From Bacteroidales bacterium (GTDB lineage Bacteria; Bacteroidota; Bacteroidia; Bacteroidales; P3), in contig CAAGHV010000107.1 in assembly GCA_900769785.1 (NCBI GenBank), forward strand, positions 1 to 20,850: a stretch of DNA of 20,850 nt, given 5' to 3'. A program made the translations under genes and the position numbers. Shown piece by piece: positions 1 through 7,382 of the stretch. Numbering within the stretch: the stretch's first letter is position 1; the number at the start of each line of letters is the position of its first letter. The notes beneath the pieces were generated by a model. That model was not told the origin of the DNA and searched no databases. It saw nothing but the letters and a program-made list of their open reading frames with translations.

Positions 1-352
1 AAATTTATATCGCGAGGCACATTTATCTACATCACGTAGTAGCCTCATCGGCATCGGGAGGAAATTTTCAGTTACGTAGTGATGGATTTTGAAACGATAT
101 ACCGGCTGATGGACAATGGTATATCATCATACTCGCAACATCCTACTATGAAATAATTGATAATAGATGTATGGTTTATAGGTGCCGGTTACACATGACC
201 TAAAGGTAAATTTATGATATTTGCAAGTTGTGTATCATGTCAATTTTGGTATTTAATTGATTTGTACTACGAAGAACAATTGACATACATAACTTTTCTA
301 TAGAAAATTTGGTGATTTTATTCAACCAACGGGTATATTCTATATTTCTCCA
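1..352. other. Left-edge stretch with no supportable gene
   Basis: No long open frame or recognisable protein is visible on either strand. On the minus strand, positions 1-123 are free of stops and run off the left edge, with possible ATGs near 54 and 48, but the translation (ending MPMRLLRDVDKCASRYKF at the edge) resembles nothing I know. Other small signals are the 7-mer ACGTAGT twice (34-40 and 74-80) and a 9-bp inverted repeat, ATGTCAATT at 237-245 against AATTGACAT at 278-286. I see no convincing terminator for the minus-strand gene ending at 353; only a weak TTGGT/ACCAA stem lies near 310-330. Confidence 0.4.
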
Positions 353-1651
353 CTACAGTTCTAGTTTACAATCATACACATCGTCATCACCAATCCTATT
401 CAAATTGGTTAGCATTACCGGTGTTATCTCATTTACAAACTGTTCGTTATATAGTGTTCGGACTTTAATATAATTATCGGTAAATCCATACATATAAGCA
501 TCATGCTTGTCACTCTCCCATAGTACTGTTCTATTCGTATTCTCGTTTTGACGATAAAATTCCAACTTCTTTCGTTCTGATATTTCGTGCAATATCCGAC
601 TTCTCTCCCTACGCTTGGCTACAGGCACCTTACCCGAATGAGTCAACGATTTTGTATTTGGTCGTTCGCTATAGGTAAATACATGTAAATATGATATAGG
701 TATAGAATCTATAAATTGGCAAGCCTCGTCAAACAACTCATCGGTTTCGCCCGTAAACCCAGCTATAATGTCACAAGCTATACAGGCATGGGGCATTACC
801 GATTTTATCTTTTCAAGTCGTTCAGCATATAGTTTAGTATCGTATCGTCGGTTCATAAGACTCAATACCTTGTCACTACCGGCCTGAAGAGGTATATGAA
901 AATGGGGTAGGAAAGACCTGCTTTGAGCAATAAAGTCTATAATCTCATCTGTAATAAGGTTTGGTTCTATCGAACTGATTCTGTAGCGTGCTATCGGCTC
1001 TATCTTGTCCAATTCCTTTATCAAATCAAAAAAACATTCGCCATACAATGTCCCAAACTCTCCGGTATTTATACCCGTAAGTACCACCTCTTTCATTCCA
1101 CTATGAGCTATTTCCCAAGCTTTTGCCACTGTATCTTTCACATTCATACTTCTATTTCGTCCTCTTGCAAAAGGTATGGCACAGTAAGTACAGAAGTAGT
1201 TACATCCATCTTGCACCTTGAAAAATGAACGAGTACGGTCGCCGGTAGAATATGATGGAACAAACACATCGTCCTTGCCCATTGGCAATACTTTTTTATG
1301 AATATCGGAACACGATGGAGCAAGGATATATTCCAATAGTTTGTGCTTATCATTGTTACCCAATATAAAATCTACACCTTCTATCTGCTCTATCTCTTGA
1401 GAATTGTTTTGGGCAAAACAACCTATTGCCGCCACTATAGCATCGGGATTGGTGCCAATAGCCTGACGAATAATGTTTCTGCATTTTTTTTCAGCCAAAG
1501 CAGTAACAGTACAAGTGTTGATAATATAAACATCGGCCTTTTGCTTAAAATCTACCACACGAAAACCATGTTGAACAAACTGATGTACCAAATCCGACGA
1601 TTCCGAAAAATTGAGTTTACAACCCAAGGTATGTATAGCTACTGTATTCAT
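353..1651 (-). CDS. mtaB: tRNA N6-threonylcarbamoyladenosine(37) methylthiotransferase MtaB
   Basis: Radical SAM methylthiotransferase that adds a 2-methylthio group to t6A37 in ANN-decoding tRNAs, giving ms2t6A; cytosolic. The 432-residue protein has the usual order of domains. The N-terminal UPF0004 domain carries the three cysteines of the auxiliary 4Fe-4S cluster: C11 in TLGCKLN, C47 in INTCTVT and C78 in AIGCFAQ. The radical SAM domain has the CxxxCxxC triad at C150, C154 and C157 (GCNYFCTYCAIP). A TRAM-like segment occupies roughly the last 60 residues. LGCKLN with TCTVT favours MtaB over MiaB or RimO, whose N-terminal motifs differ. The start is the ATG whose complement lies at 1649-1651; the N-terminus fits the family. 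It is divergent from plsY. A possible -7 box (CAAATTTA on the plus strand, 1711-1718) lies upstream but has no clear -33 element. Confidence 0.93.
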   Translation of the reverse strand: MNTVAIHTLGCKLNFSESSDLVHQFVQHGFRVVDFKQKADVYIINTCTVTALAEKKCRNIIRQAIGTNPDAIVAAIGCFAQNNSQEIEQIEGVDFILGNNDKHKLLEYILAPSCSDIHKKVLPMGKDDVFVPSYSTGDRTRSFFKVQDGCNYFCTYCAIPFARGRNRSMNVKDTVAKAWEIAHSGMKEVVLTGINTGEFGTLYGECFFDLIKELDKIEPIARYRISSIEPNLITDEIIDFIAQSRSFLPHFHIPLQAGSDKVLSLMNRRYDTKLYAERLEKIKSVMPHACIACDIIAGFTGETDELFDEACQFIDSIPISYLHVFTYSERPNTKSLTHSGKVPVAKRRERSRILHEISERKKLEFYRQNENTNRTVLWESDKHDAYMYGFTDNYIKVRTLYNEQFVNEITPVMLTNLNRIGDDDVYDCKLEL

Positions 1652-1769
1652 TGTATATCATATTATTAAGCCCACATTATTATTACTTCTTATAATGTGT
1701 AAACATACTGCAAATTTACTGATAAATTCCGAATATTAGAACATTTATCTATATTTGTATGAAATCTTT

Positions 1770-1800
1770 TTGACATATTTATAAAAAAGTTGTATCTTTG
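1770..1800 (+). promoter_or_regulatory. Bacteroidota-type promoter for plsY
   Basis: TATCTTTG at 1793-1800 matches the TAnnTTTG -7 consensus of the Bacteroidota primary sigma factor. TTG at 1770-1772 lies 20 bp upstream, the usual -33 position. Transcription would begin near 1805-1808, leaving a leader of about 80 nt before the plsY ATG. Confidence 0.75.
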
Positions 1801-1884
1801 CAAAAAATAAATAAGCCGTAGGTAATAAAAGAAATAAGCAACATATTGGAAAAACCGGGCTCAAAATAATAAAAAAAACGAGAT

Positions 1885-2538
1885 ATGACAACAGTAGAAG
1901 TAATATGTATAGTATTTGGGTTGGGCATTAGTTATCTTATAGGTTCCATCAGCCCTTCTATATGGATTGGACGAATATTTTATGGCGTAGATGTACGTAC
2001 CAAAGGAAGTTGCAATGCCGGAAGCACTAATACCATAAGAGTTTTGGGGCTCAAGGCAGGTATAATTGTATTTATAATAGATGTATTTAAAGGGTGGTTT
2101 GCATTATTTTTATCGGGGTTCTTTGTAACTCCGTTCCTATTCGAGTCGCAATTGGAACTATTCAACATTGCATCGGCAGCTTGTGTGGTATTAGGTCATG
2201 TATTCCCAATATACGAGCAATTCAAAGGTGGAAAAGGTGTTGCCACCATGCTAGGAGTTCTTATATTCCTATACCACGATATATTTGCATTCCTGCTAAT
2301 TATATTTGTTATAGTGTTTCTTATTTGGCGATATATATCGCTAGGGTCAATTACTGCGGCAATATTTTTCCCTATAATATATTATATATACTCTACATAT
2401 ATATCTGAAAATTTTGATATAGTATTGTTTACCTTTGCATCGGTAGTGGCAATATTTATAATAATAACCCATCGTAAAAATATTGGCCGACTTATAAAGG
2501 GCGAGGAAAAGAAATTTCGTTTCAAGAAGACAGAATAA
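1885..2538 (+). CDS. plsY: Glycerol-3-phosphate acyltransferase PlsY
   Basis: Integral inner-membrane enzyme that transfers an acyl group from acyl-phosphate to sn-glycerol-3-phosphate, the first step of phosphatidic acid synthesis, working with PlsX. The 217-residue protein is almost entirely hydrophobic, with about five membrane segments. It shows the family motifs: GSIS near the N-terminus (residues 20-23), the glycine-rich GSCNAGSTNT at 41-50, the phosphate-binding GHVFPIYEQFKGGKGVAT at 104-121, and RYISLGSI at 149-156. The basic C-terminus (THRKNIGRLIKGEEKKF) is also typical. Length is normal for the family. The gene has its own promoter at 1770-1800 and a strong terminator directly after the stop codon, so it looks monocistronic. 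Confidence 0.95.
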   Translation: MTTVEVICIVFGLGISYLIGSISPSIWIGRIFYGVDVRTKGSCNAGSTNTIRVLGLKAGIIVFIIDVFKGWFALFLSGFFVTPFLFESQLELFNIASAACVVLGHVFPIYEQFKGGKGVATMLGVLIFLYHDIFAFLLIIFVIVFLIWRYISLGSITAAIFFPIIYYIYSTYISENFDIVLFTFASVVAIFIIITHRKNIGRLIKGEEKKFRFKKTE

Positions 2539-2540
2539 AG

Positions 2541-2571
2541 AAGAAGGACACTCGGGTGTCCTTCTTTTTTT
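2541..2571 (+). terminator. Intrinsic terminator of plsY, shared convergent hairpin
   Basis: A perfect 11-bp stem, AAGAAGGACAC (2541-2551) and GTGTCCTTCTT (2556-2566), has a TCGG tetraloop and is followed by T2567-2571. It lies three bases after the plsY stop. The T-tract runs into the stop codon of the convergent rel gene (2570-2572). On the minus strand the same hairpin follows rel but is trailed by CTTCTTTATTC, a weaker U-tract. Confidence 0.88.
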
Positions 2572-4828
2572 ATATCCTAGTTACTGATTCTATACCTTCC
2601 AAACTTCGTATCTTCTCTATCAAACCATTTAAGCTCTCGGTGTCATTGACATACACCATTATTATTCCGTTGCCTATACCCTTGCTTGTTTCTAACGTTA
2701 TACCACGTATATTCAAATCCATCTCTTGTGATATTATACGAGTAAGATCTTGCAACAAACCCTTCCTATCTATAGCCACCATCTGAATACCTGTTAGGAA
2801 CGATACCGGCTCACCTTTTCTCCATTTGGCTTTCACTACATGATTTTCGTGGGTTGCCAACAAATCCATAGCTTTTTGACATGATGTACGGTGTACCACT
2901 ATCTTGTCGTCCTCGATAAAGCCCACTACATCATCGCCCTGTATAGGTTTACAACAGTCGGCAATAACAATATTGTAGTTCTCGTATTTGCCATCGAGCA
3001 GTATGTTTCCGATATTGTTCTGGAACTTCTCAGTCATATCAGTCTCCATGTTCGATTCCTTTGTCTGTTGGTTACCGGTATTGAAGAGGTACTTGAACGA
3101 AGAAGCCAACATGAGCCATGGCATTTTTTTCTGCTTAATTTCTTTTCCAAAGCACTTACGCACTTCGTTTTCGCCTATTTGGTCTTTTGCCACCATATAG
3201 AACAAATCCAAGTCGGAATGTATTCCCATAGCTGTACGCAGGTCGCCAAGTATCGAAGCTGAGAGGGGATAGTTGAGAGTGGTAAGTATTTTTTTCAATT
3301 TGGTCTTTCCTTCAACTTCAAACTTGCGTTTCTGCATTCTGAAGTACTTCTTAATTTCGTCTTTAGACCTCTGTGTTTTGGCTATATCCAGCCAATTTTC
3401 TTCGGGTTGCACCCTTCTTGAGGATATTATCTGTACCTGCTCACCACTCTTAAGCACATACTTGTTGGATACCACCTGTGAGTTTACTTTGGCCCCCATA
3501 CATGCCAATCCTAGCTGGGTATGTATGGCAAAAGCAAAATCCAGCACGGTAGAGCCTGCCGGCAAGGTTATCATCTTTCCCTTGGGGGTAAAAAGGTATA
3601 TCTCCTTGGTGTATAGGCTTTGCTTGAAGTAGTCAACAAAATCGAGGGCGTTGGTATCGGTGTTTTCCAATATCTCTCTTATTTGTGTAAGCCAATTGTC
3701 GGCCACGTTGCTCTGCACATCGTCTTTGGATAGCCCTTCTTTGTACAAGAAGTGTGCCGCCATACCTTTTTCGGCTATAATATCCATACGTTTGCTACGT
3801 ATTTGCACCTCTACCCATCGGCCCGACGGAGTCATCACAGTGGTATGTATAGACTCATATCCATTAGCTTTGGGCACCGTTATCCAATCGCGAAAACGCT
3901 CTGGGTTGGGATGGAAAAGCGAAGTTATAAGTGAGTAAATCTTAAAACACTCCTCTTTCTCTACCTCTTGCGGTACATCTATTATTATTCTTATGGCAAA
4001 TATATCATATATCTCCTCGAAATCTACACGTTTCTTCTCCATCTTACGCCAAATGGAGTATATAGATTTAACCCTACCATTAAGCACATAATTATATCCG
4101 CGTTTGTCCAAAAGTTCGCGTATAGAAGTGCTAAAATCTTCGATAAAGGTTTCGCGGTCGCCTTGGGTCAATTCTATAAGTTCCTTTATATGGTTATAAG
4201 CTTGTGGGTTGGTATATTTAAGTACCAACTCTTCAAGTTCTGTTTTTATGGTATATAATCCAAGCCTATGAGCAATGGGTATATACAAATACTGTGTTTC
4301 CGACGATATTATCAGCTGCTTGCTGTTAGACATCGAACCGAGGGTACGCATATTGTGCAAACGGTCGCATAGTTTTAGGAATATTACATATACGTCATCG
4401 GTCATGGCCAACAAGATTTTCTTGAAGTTTTCGGCTTGTATCGAGTTGGTCTGTGTATCGAATATATTGTCGATTTTTGTCAATCCGTCGATAATACGGG
4501 CCACCCTGTCGCCAAAAATCATACGCAAATCGTCGAGCGTAGTATCGGTGTCTTCCACTACATCGTGTAGCAGCGCACATACTATACCGGTGGCCCCCAA
4601 TCCTATTTCCTTAACGGCTATTATGGCCACATTGAGGGGGTGAAAAATAAAAGGTTCGCCCGAACGGCGTCGCATACTGGCGTGGGCTTGTTTGGCTATC
4701 GAAAAGGCACGATAAATAGTCCCCTCTTCTTTGTCCGAAATAAGGTTCTTTTTTTTGCAAAGGGATATCAGTTCATCGTATTTGGCCTGTATATCTTTTT
4801 CTTCTTGCTCTCTATCTACTGAATACAT
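2570..4828 (-). CDS. Bifunctional (p)ppGpp synthetase/hydrolase, RelA/SpoT family
   Basis: Long RSH enzyme (752 residues) that makes and degrades (p)ppGpp in the stringent response. The N-terminal HD hydrolase domain is intact: H63, the HDVVED motif at 88-93, and D155/N159 in LCDRLHNM, matching the Mn-binding set of characterised RSH hydrolases. The synthetase domain (about 240-360) keeps D275 in IYDIFAIR, the G-loop tyrosine in KANGYES (Y324) and E340 in EVQIR, so both activities look functional. It is followed by a TGS domain (about 410-470), a helical region, a zinc-finger-like CC segment (IADCCKPIQGDD, 622-633, and C650), and a C-terminal ACT domain (about 675-752). The start is the ATG complementary to 4826-4828. 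Upstream CAAAGTTA (4867-4874) or CAAAATTA (4877-4884) could be the -7 box, but no good -33 is visible. Whether to call it relA or spoT cannot be settled from the sequence alone. Confidence 0.95.
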   Translation of the reverse strand: MYSVDREQEEKDIQAKYDELISLCKKKNLISDKEEGTIYRAFSIAKQAHASMRRRSGEPFIFHPLNVAIIAVKEIGLGATGIVCALLHDVVEDTDTTLDDLRMIFGDRVARIIDGLTKIDNIFDTQTNSIQAENFKKILLAMTDDVYVIFLKLCDRLHNMRTLGSMSNSKQLIISSETQYLYIPIAHRLGLYTIKTELEELVLKYTNPQAYNHIKELIELTQGDRETFIEDFSTSIRELLDKRGYNYVLNGRVKSIYSIWRKMEKKRVDFEEIYDIFAIRIIIDVPQEVEKEECFKIYSLITSLFHPNPERFRDWITVPKANGYESIHTTVMTPSGRWVEVQIRSKRMDIIAEKGMAAHFLYKEGLSKDDVQSNVADNWLTQIREILENTDTNALDFVDYFKQSLYTKEIYLFTPKGKMITLPAGSTVLDFAFAIHTQLGLACMGAKVNSQVVSNKYVLKSGEQVQIISSRRVQPEENWLDIAKTQRSKDEIKKYFRMQKRKFEVEGKTKLKKILTTLNYPLSASILGDLRTAMGIHSDLDLFYMVAKDQIGENEVRKCFGKEIKQKKMPWLMLASSFKYLFNTGNQQTKESNMETDMTEKFQNNIGNILLDGKYENYNIVIADCCKPIQGDDVVGFIEDDKIVVHRTSCQKAMDLLATHENHVVKAKWRKGEPVSFLTGIQMVAIDRKGLLQDLTRIISQEMDLNIRGITLETSKGIGNGIIMVYVNDTESLNGLIEKIRSLEGIESVTRI

Positions 4829-4960
4829 AAGTATTTGCGTATTTTATAAAACTAATGTTCGTCCCACAAAGTTACACAAAATTATTGATGTTATAGGTCT
4901 TTTATTTCTAAAAAACGACAACAAATTACGAATAAAAACATTTTATTTTGTTATATCAGC

Positions 4961-6355
4961 ATGAAAAGAAAATTATTATTACTTTGTATTGTATTACTAC
5001 ATGTCGGTTATGTTCCACCAGCGTATTGCTACAACTACACATCGGTTTCCGACAGTGCCACCGGGGGTAGTAGGCACTACTTTGGCCCCCTTGTTGAAAT
5101 TGCCGCCATCAATAGTGGTGTGTGGGCCTTCGACCGCTATGTACTTAAGCAGGATTATGCTAGTATTTCGGCTCAAAGTATCCGAAATAACCTGCAACGA
5201 GGTTTTATGTGGGACAATGATAAACTTTCTACCAACATGTTTTTTCACCCCTACAACGGTGGTTTGTTTTACAGTGCTGCTCGCAGTGCCAACTTGGGCT
5301 ATGGCACATCAGTGCTATATACCTTATGCGGAAGCCTGATGTGGGAAATAGCTTTGGAAAACGAGCCACCATCAATCAACGACCTAATGGCCACCACTAT
5401 AGGAGGTGCTGCTATGGGCGAGGTGATGATGCGGCTATCGGATTGGCTTATAACCAACCGCCACCAATCGACGGTGGCAAATATATCGGCCTTCATGCTG
5501 TCGCCAACATCGTGGGTTAACAGACATCTTTACCCCAAACAAATAATTACACCGCCACTATCGATAAATATCAAAGCCAACAATACAACCGCATTTACGC
5601 CTGCCGGCAACCAATACCTTTTTTCGCTGTCGGCCGACGCACGCTATGGCAACTTTTTTGTTACTGCCAATACCAAACCTTTCGACGCTTTCCAAAGCAC
5701 ACTTACCGTGGCGCTGTATTCCAAACCCATCATCAAAGAATTTCTTACCGTGGGCAGCCTATACAGCAAGGAGGTTAACGAGTACGAGCACGGCAATATG
5801 GTGCTGGGGGTGTATCAGCATTTCGATTACTTCGACTCTCGTGCTATTGCCGATGAGGTTCCTTATATGTTGGCTGCTCCTACTGCTGCCAGTGTGGGGG
5901 TATGCCTGAGCCGAGAAACCGAAAATATTACTACCACTGTCTCGATATACATGAAAGCTATTGCCTTGGGTGCTGTACAATCAGACCACTACAACAATAT
6001 AGACCGTAGCTACAATATGGGTCAGGGCGTGGGCACACAGATAACCCTGTCGGCCAATTACCGCAACAGAGCCACCGCCGATATTGCCCTTTACCAATAC
6101 GTAATGTACACCTTTCATGGTTTCGACGGCGAAGAGCAGGATATGCGATTGCACAACCTTTACCTTGATGCACCGGGTAATATATCAACGGCAAATATGC
6201 TGATAATTAAAGCCGAGGCTAAATATTTTTTAAGCAAAAACATATTTCTTTCGGCCAACGCCAATTATTTTTTCCGCCACACTCAATACAAATATTTCCC
6301 TATAATTACAAAAAATATTTTTGAAGTATCGTTAGGTATCGGGGCTGCTTTTTAG
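4961..6355 (+). CDS. DUF3943 domain outer-membrane protein
   Basis: A 464-residue exported protein of unknown function. Residues 1-23 form a signal peptide (basic MKRK, hydrophobic core, cleavage near AYC). Residues 83-153 carry the pattern I associate with DUF3943: WDNDKLSTNMFFHPYNGG, then SAARSANLGYG, WEIALENEPPSINDL and GGAAMGE. The rest is rich in alternating polar/hydrophobic strands and ends in phenylalanine (FEVSLGIGAAF), as expected for an outer-membrane beta-barrel. It stands alone, divergent from rel, with no clear promoter match in the 132-bp gap. Third positions look more GC-rich than in plsY. The barrel assignment is inferred from strand pattern and the terminal Phe; the biochemical role is unknown. 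Confidence 0.8.
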   Translation: MKRKLLLLCIVLLHVGYVPPAYCYNYTSVSDSATGGSRHYFGPLVEIAAINSGVWAFDRYVLKQDYASISAQSIRNNLQRGFMWDNDKLSTNMFFHPYNGGLFYSAARSANLGYGTSVLYTLCGSLMWEIALENEPPSINDLMATTIGGAAMGEVMMRLSDWLITNRHQSTVANISAFMLSPTSWVNRHLYPKQIITPPLSINIKANNTTAFTPAGNQYLFSLSADARYGNFFVTANTKPFDAFQSTLTVALYSKPIIKEFLTVGSLYSKEVNEYEHGNMVLGVYQHFDYFDSRAIADEVPYMLAAPTAASVGVCLSRETENITTTVSIYMKAIALGAVQSDHYNNIDRSYNMGQGVGTQITLSANYRNRATADIALYQYVMYTFHGFDGEEQDMRLHNLYLDAPGNISTANMLIIKAEAKYFLSKNIFLSANANYFFRHTQYKYFPIITKNIFEVSLGIGAAF

Positions 6356-6493
6356 CCAAGTTTTGCTTGTAACATATATTATCGACACCGCAGATTGATG
6401 TTATATCTATCACCTTCGAGCCCTTTGTGGCAGGATATTTTTGCCCAAGAGGGGCTTGGAAAAATTTTGCTGGGCACCACCCCCCAAAAAAAG

Positions 6494-6780
6494 ACCTACC
6501 TACCAACATACGTTGCACCTACCTACAAATGTTCTCGGACCTACCTACCGGCATATACGGTAGGTACCTACTTTTTTTGTGGCAGGCACCTGCCGGAAAA
6601 AAACCACGGCTAAGTTTATATAAAAGCCAGGCTTGAAAAAAATAAAGTCGGGCTAGGTTTTGAAATCCTCGGGCTAGGTTTACCCCAAATCCGGCGGCGA
6701 AAAAAAATAGTTGGGTAGGTACTATTGACCCGACAGGTGTGGTATAATAATAGAGCGGGTGTGAATTTATAGCAAACCCA
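6494..6780. repeat. Degenerate tandem array, period about 21-22 bp (array 1)
   Basis: The left half contains ACCTACCTAC three times (6494, 6517, 6539; spacing 23 and 22 bp). GTAGGTACCTAC at 6560-6571 is a 12-bp palindrome, and TACCTACCG/CGGTAGGTA (6542-6550 and 6558-6566) can form a 9-bp stem. The right half is a run of units beginning with G-rich blocks at 6608, 6630, 6651, 6672, 6694, 6715, 6737 and 6759, at intervals of 22, 21, 21, 22, 21, 22 and 22 bp. The clearest pair is TCGGGCTAGGTTT at 6648-6660 and 6669-6681. Each unit is a G/C block followed by an A/T-rich tail. Later units are divergent, so the phase rather than the sequence is what is conserved. Confidence 0.6.
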
Positions 6781-6798
6781 CACCCACCATATTTTTTT
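6757..6798 (+). terminator. Hairpin with plus-strand T-tract
   Basis: GGGTGTG (6757-6763) pairs with CACACCC (6779-6785) across a 15-nt loop, followed by an A/T stretch with seven consecutive Ts near 6792-6798. The T-tract orientation suits plus-strand transcripts, yet the nearest plus-strand gene ends 400 bp upstream. It may end a long 3' UTR or an intergenic RNA. On the minus strand it lacks a U-tract. Confidence 0.45.
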
Positions 6799-6818
6799 CA
6801 AAGCAATATAATATCGAC

Positions 6819-7382
6819 TTATTTATATCCCAAAAGTTTGTTCATCTTAGGCCGAAGTTGCGATTCAAACACATCGCGAAAATCCTCGAAGGGATATTTC
6901 TTGTAATTGTCGTTTACAAAATACCAAAGCACCATCACAAAATCTTTTGGAGGGAAGTATCCGGGCAATACGTTGATTACGTTCATCTGTTTGTCCAACA
7001 CCACAGTGGTTGGATAGCTTATCTTTCCAATAATTATGTGCTTGGTAAAAGAGTGTATAGTCTTCTTGGTAAGGTCGGGGTTCTTAAAAACATCGCCCTT
7101 CCACTTTACATCGTCCTTGCTTTCGGCATCAAACTTGGCAGCGTAGTAATATTTGTTCAATATCCGCGCCACAGTATCGTTGGCAAAGGTAACGTTGTCC
7201 AACTGACGGCACCAACCGCACCACGAGGTGTAGAAGTCTATAAAACCTAGTTTGTTGTTTTCTTTAGTATCGATACTACCCATTTTTTCAACGGTAGTCC
7301 ATTGCACTTGAGCCGTCATTGGCAACGAAGCGCCTACAAGCATTGCTACAAGCAGCAGTCTTTTTAGTTTTTTACCATTCAT
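6819..7382 (-). CDS. Exported thioredoxin-fold protein (CGWC)
   Basis: A 187-residue secreted protein with a thioredoxin fold. Residues 1-24 are a signal peptide (KKLKRLLLVAMLVGASLPMTA). The redox motif CGWC is at 55-58 within DFYTSWCGWCRQLD, and the cis-proline loop is visible in ISYPTTVVL. Spacing and flanks resemble the Thioredoxin_7/DUF255-like families rather than classical TrxA (WCGPC). It probably acts as a thiol-disulfide reductase or isomerase in the periplasm; the partner is unknown. Its ATG overlaps the end of the upstream spoIID-like gene by 11 bp, which suggests translational coupling and a last position in the lpxB operon. The gene stops at the edge of repeat array 1, with no clear minus-strand terminator. 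Confidence 0.85.
   Translation of the reverse strand: MNGKKLKRLLLVAMLVGASLPMTAQVQWTTVEKMGSIDTKENNKLGFIDFYTSWCGWCRQLDNVTFANDTVARILNKYYYAAKFDAESKDDVKWKGDVFKNPDLTKKTIHSFTKHIIIGKISYPTTVVLDKQMNVINVLPGYFPPKDFVMVLWYFVNDNYKKYPFEDFRDVFESQLRPKMNKLLGYK

Larger units (their letters stand above)
6356..6818. other. Gene-free convergent intergenic stretch with repeat array
   Basis: 463 bp between the end of the DUF3943 gene and the end of the thioredoxin-fold gene. Open frames exist here but their translations are low-complexity readings of the repeats (for example TYLPTYVAPTYK). The stretch is dominated by the short-period repeat array described separately and by a hairpin with a plus-strand T-tract near its right end. 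A TATTTTTG box at 6436-6443 matches the -7 consensus on the plus strand but lacks a -33 TTG at the normal distance. Confidence 0.6.

Noticed and set aside
1..156. Remnant of a gene at the left edge (plus-strand frame ending at 156, or minus-strand frame running off the edge)
   Set aside because: The plus frame has two stops at 37-42, and neither translation resembles a known family, so a gene cannot be supported.
237..286. 9-bp inverted repeat as a terminator of mtaB
   Set aside because: The loop is 32 nt, there is no T-tract on the correct strand, and it is over 60 bp from the stop codon.
6395..6613. Plus-strand frame with repeated Thr-Tyr-Leu-Pro
   Set aside because: The pattern is just the translation of the ACCTACCTAC repeats; there is no initiation signal or protein-like composition.
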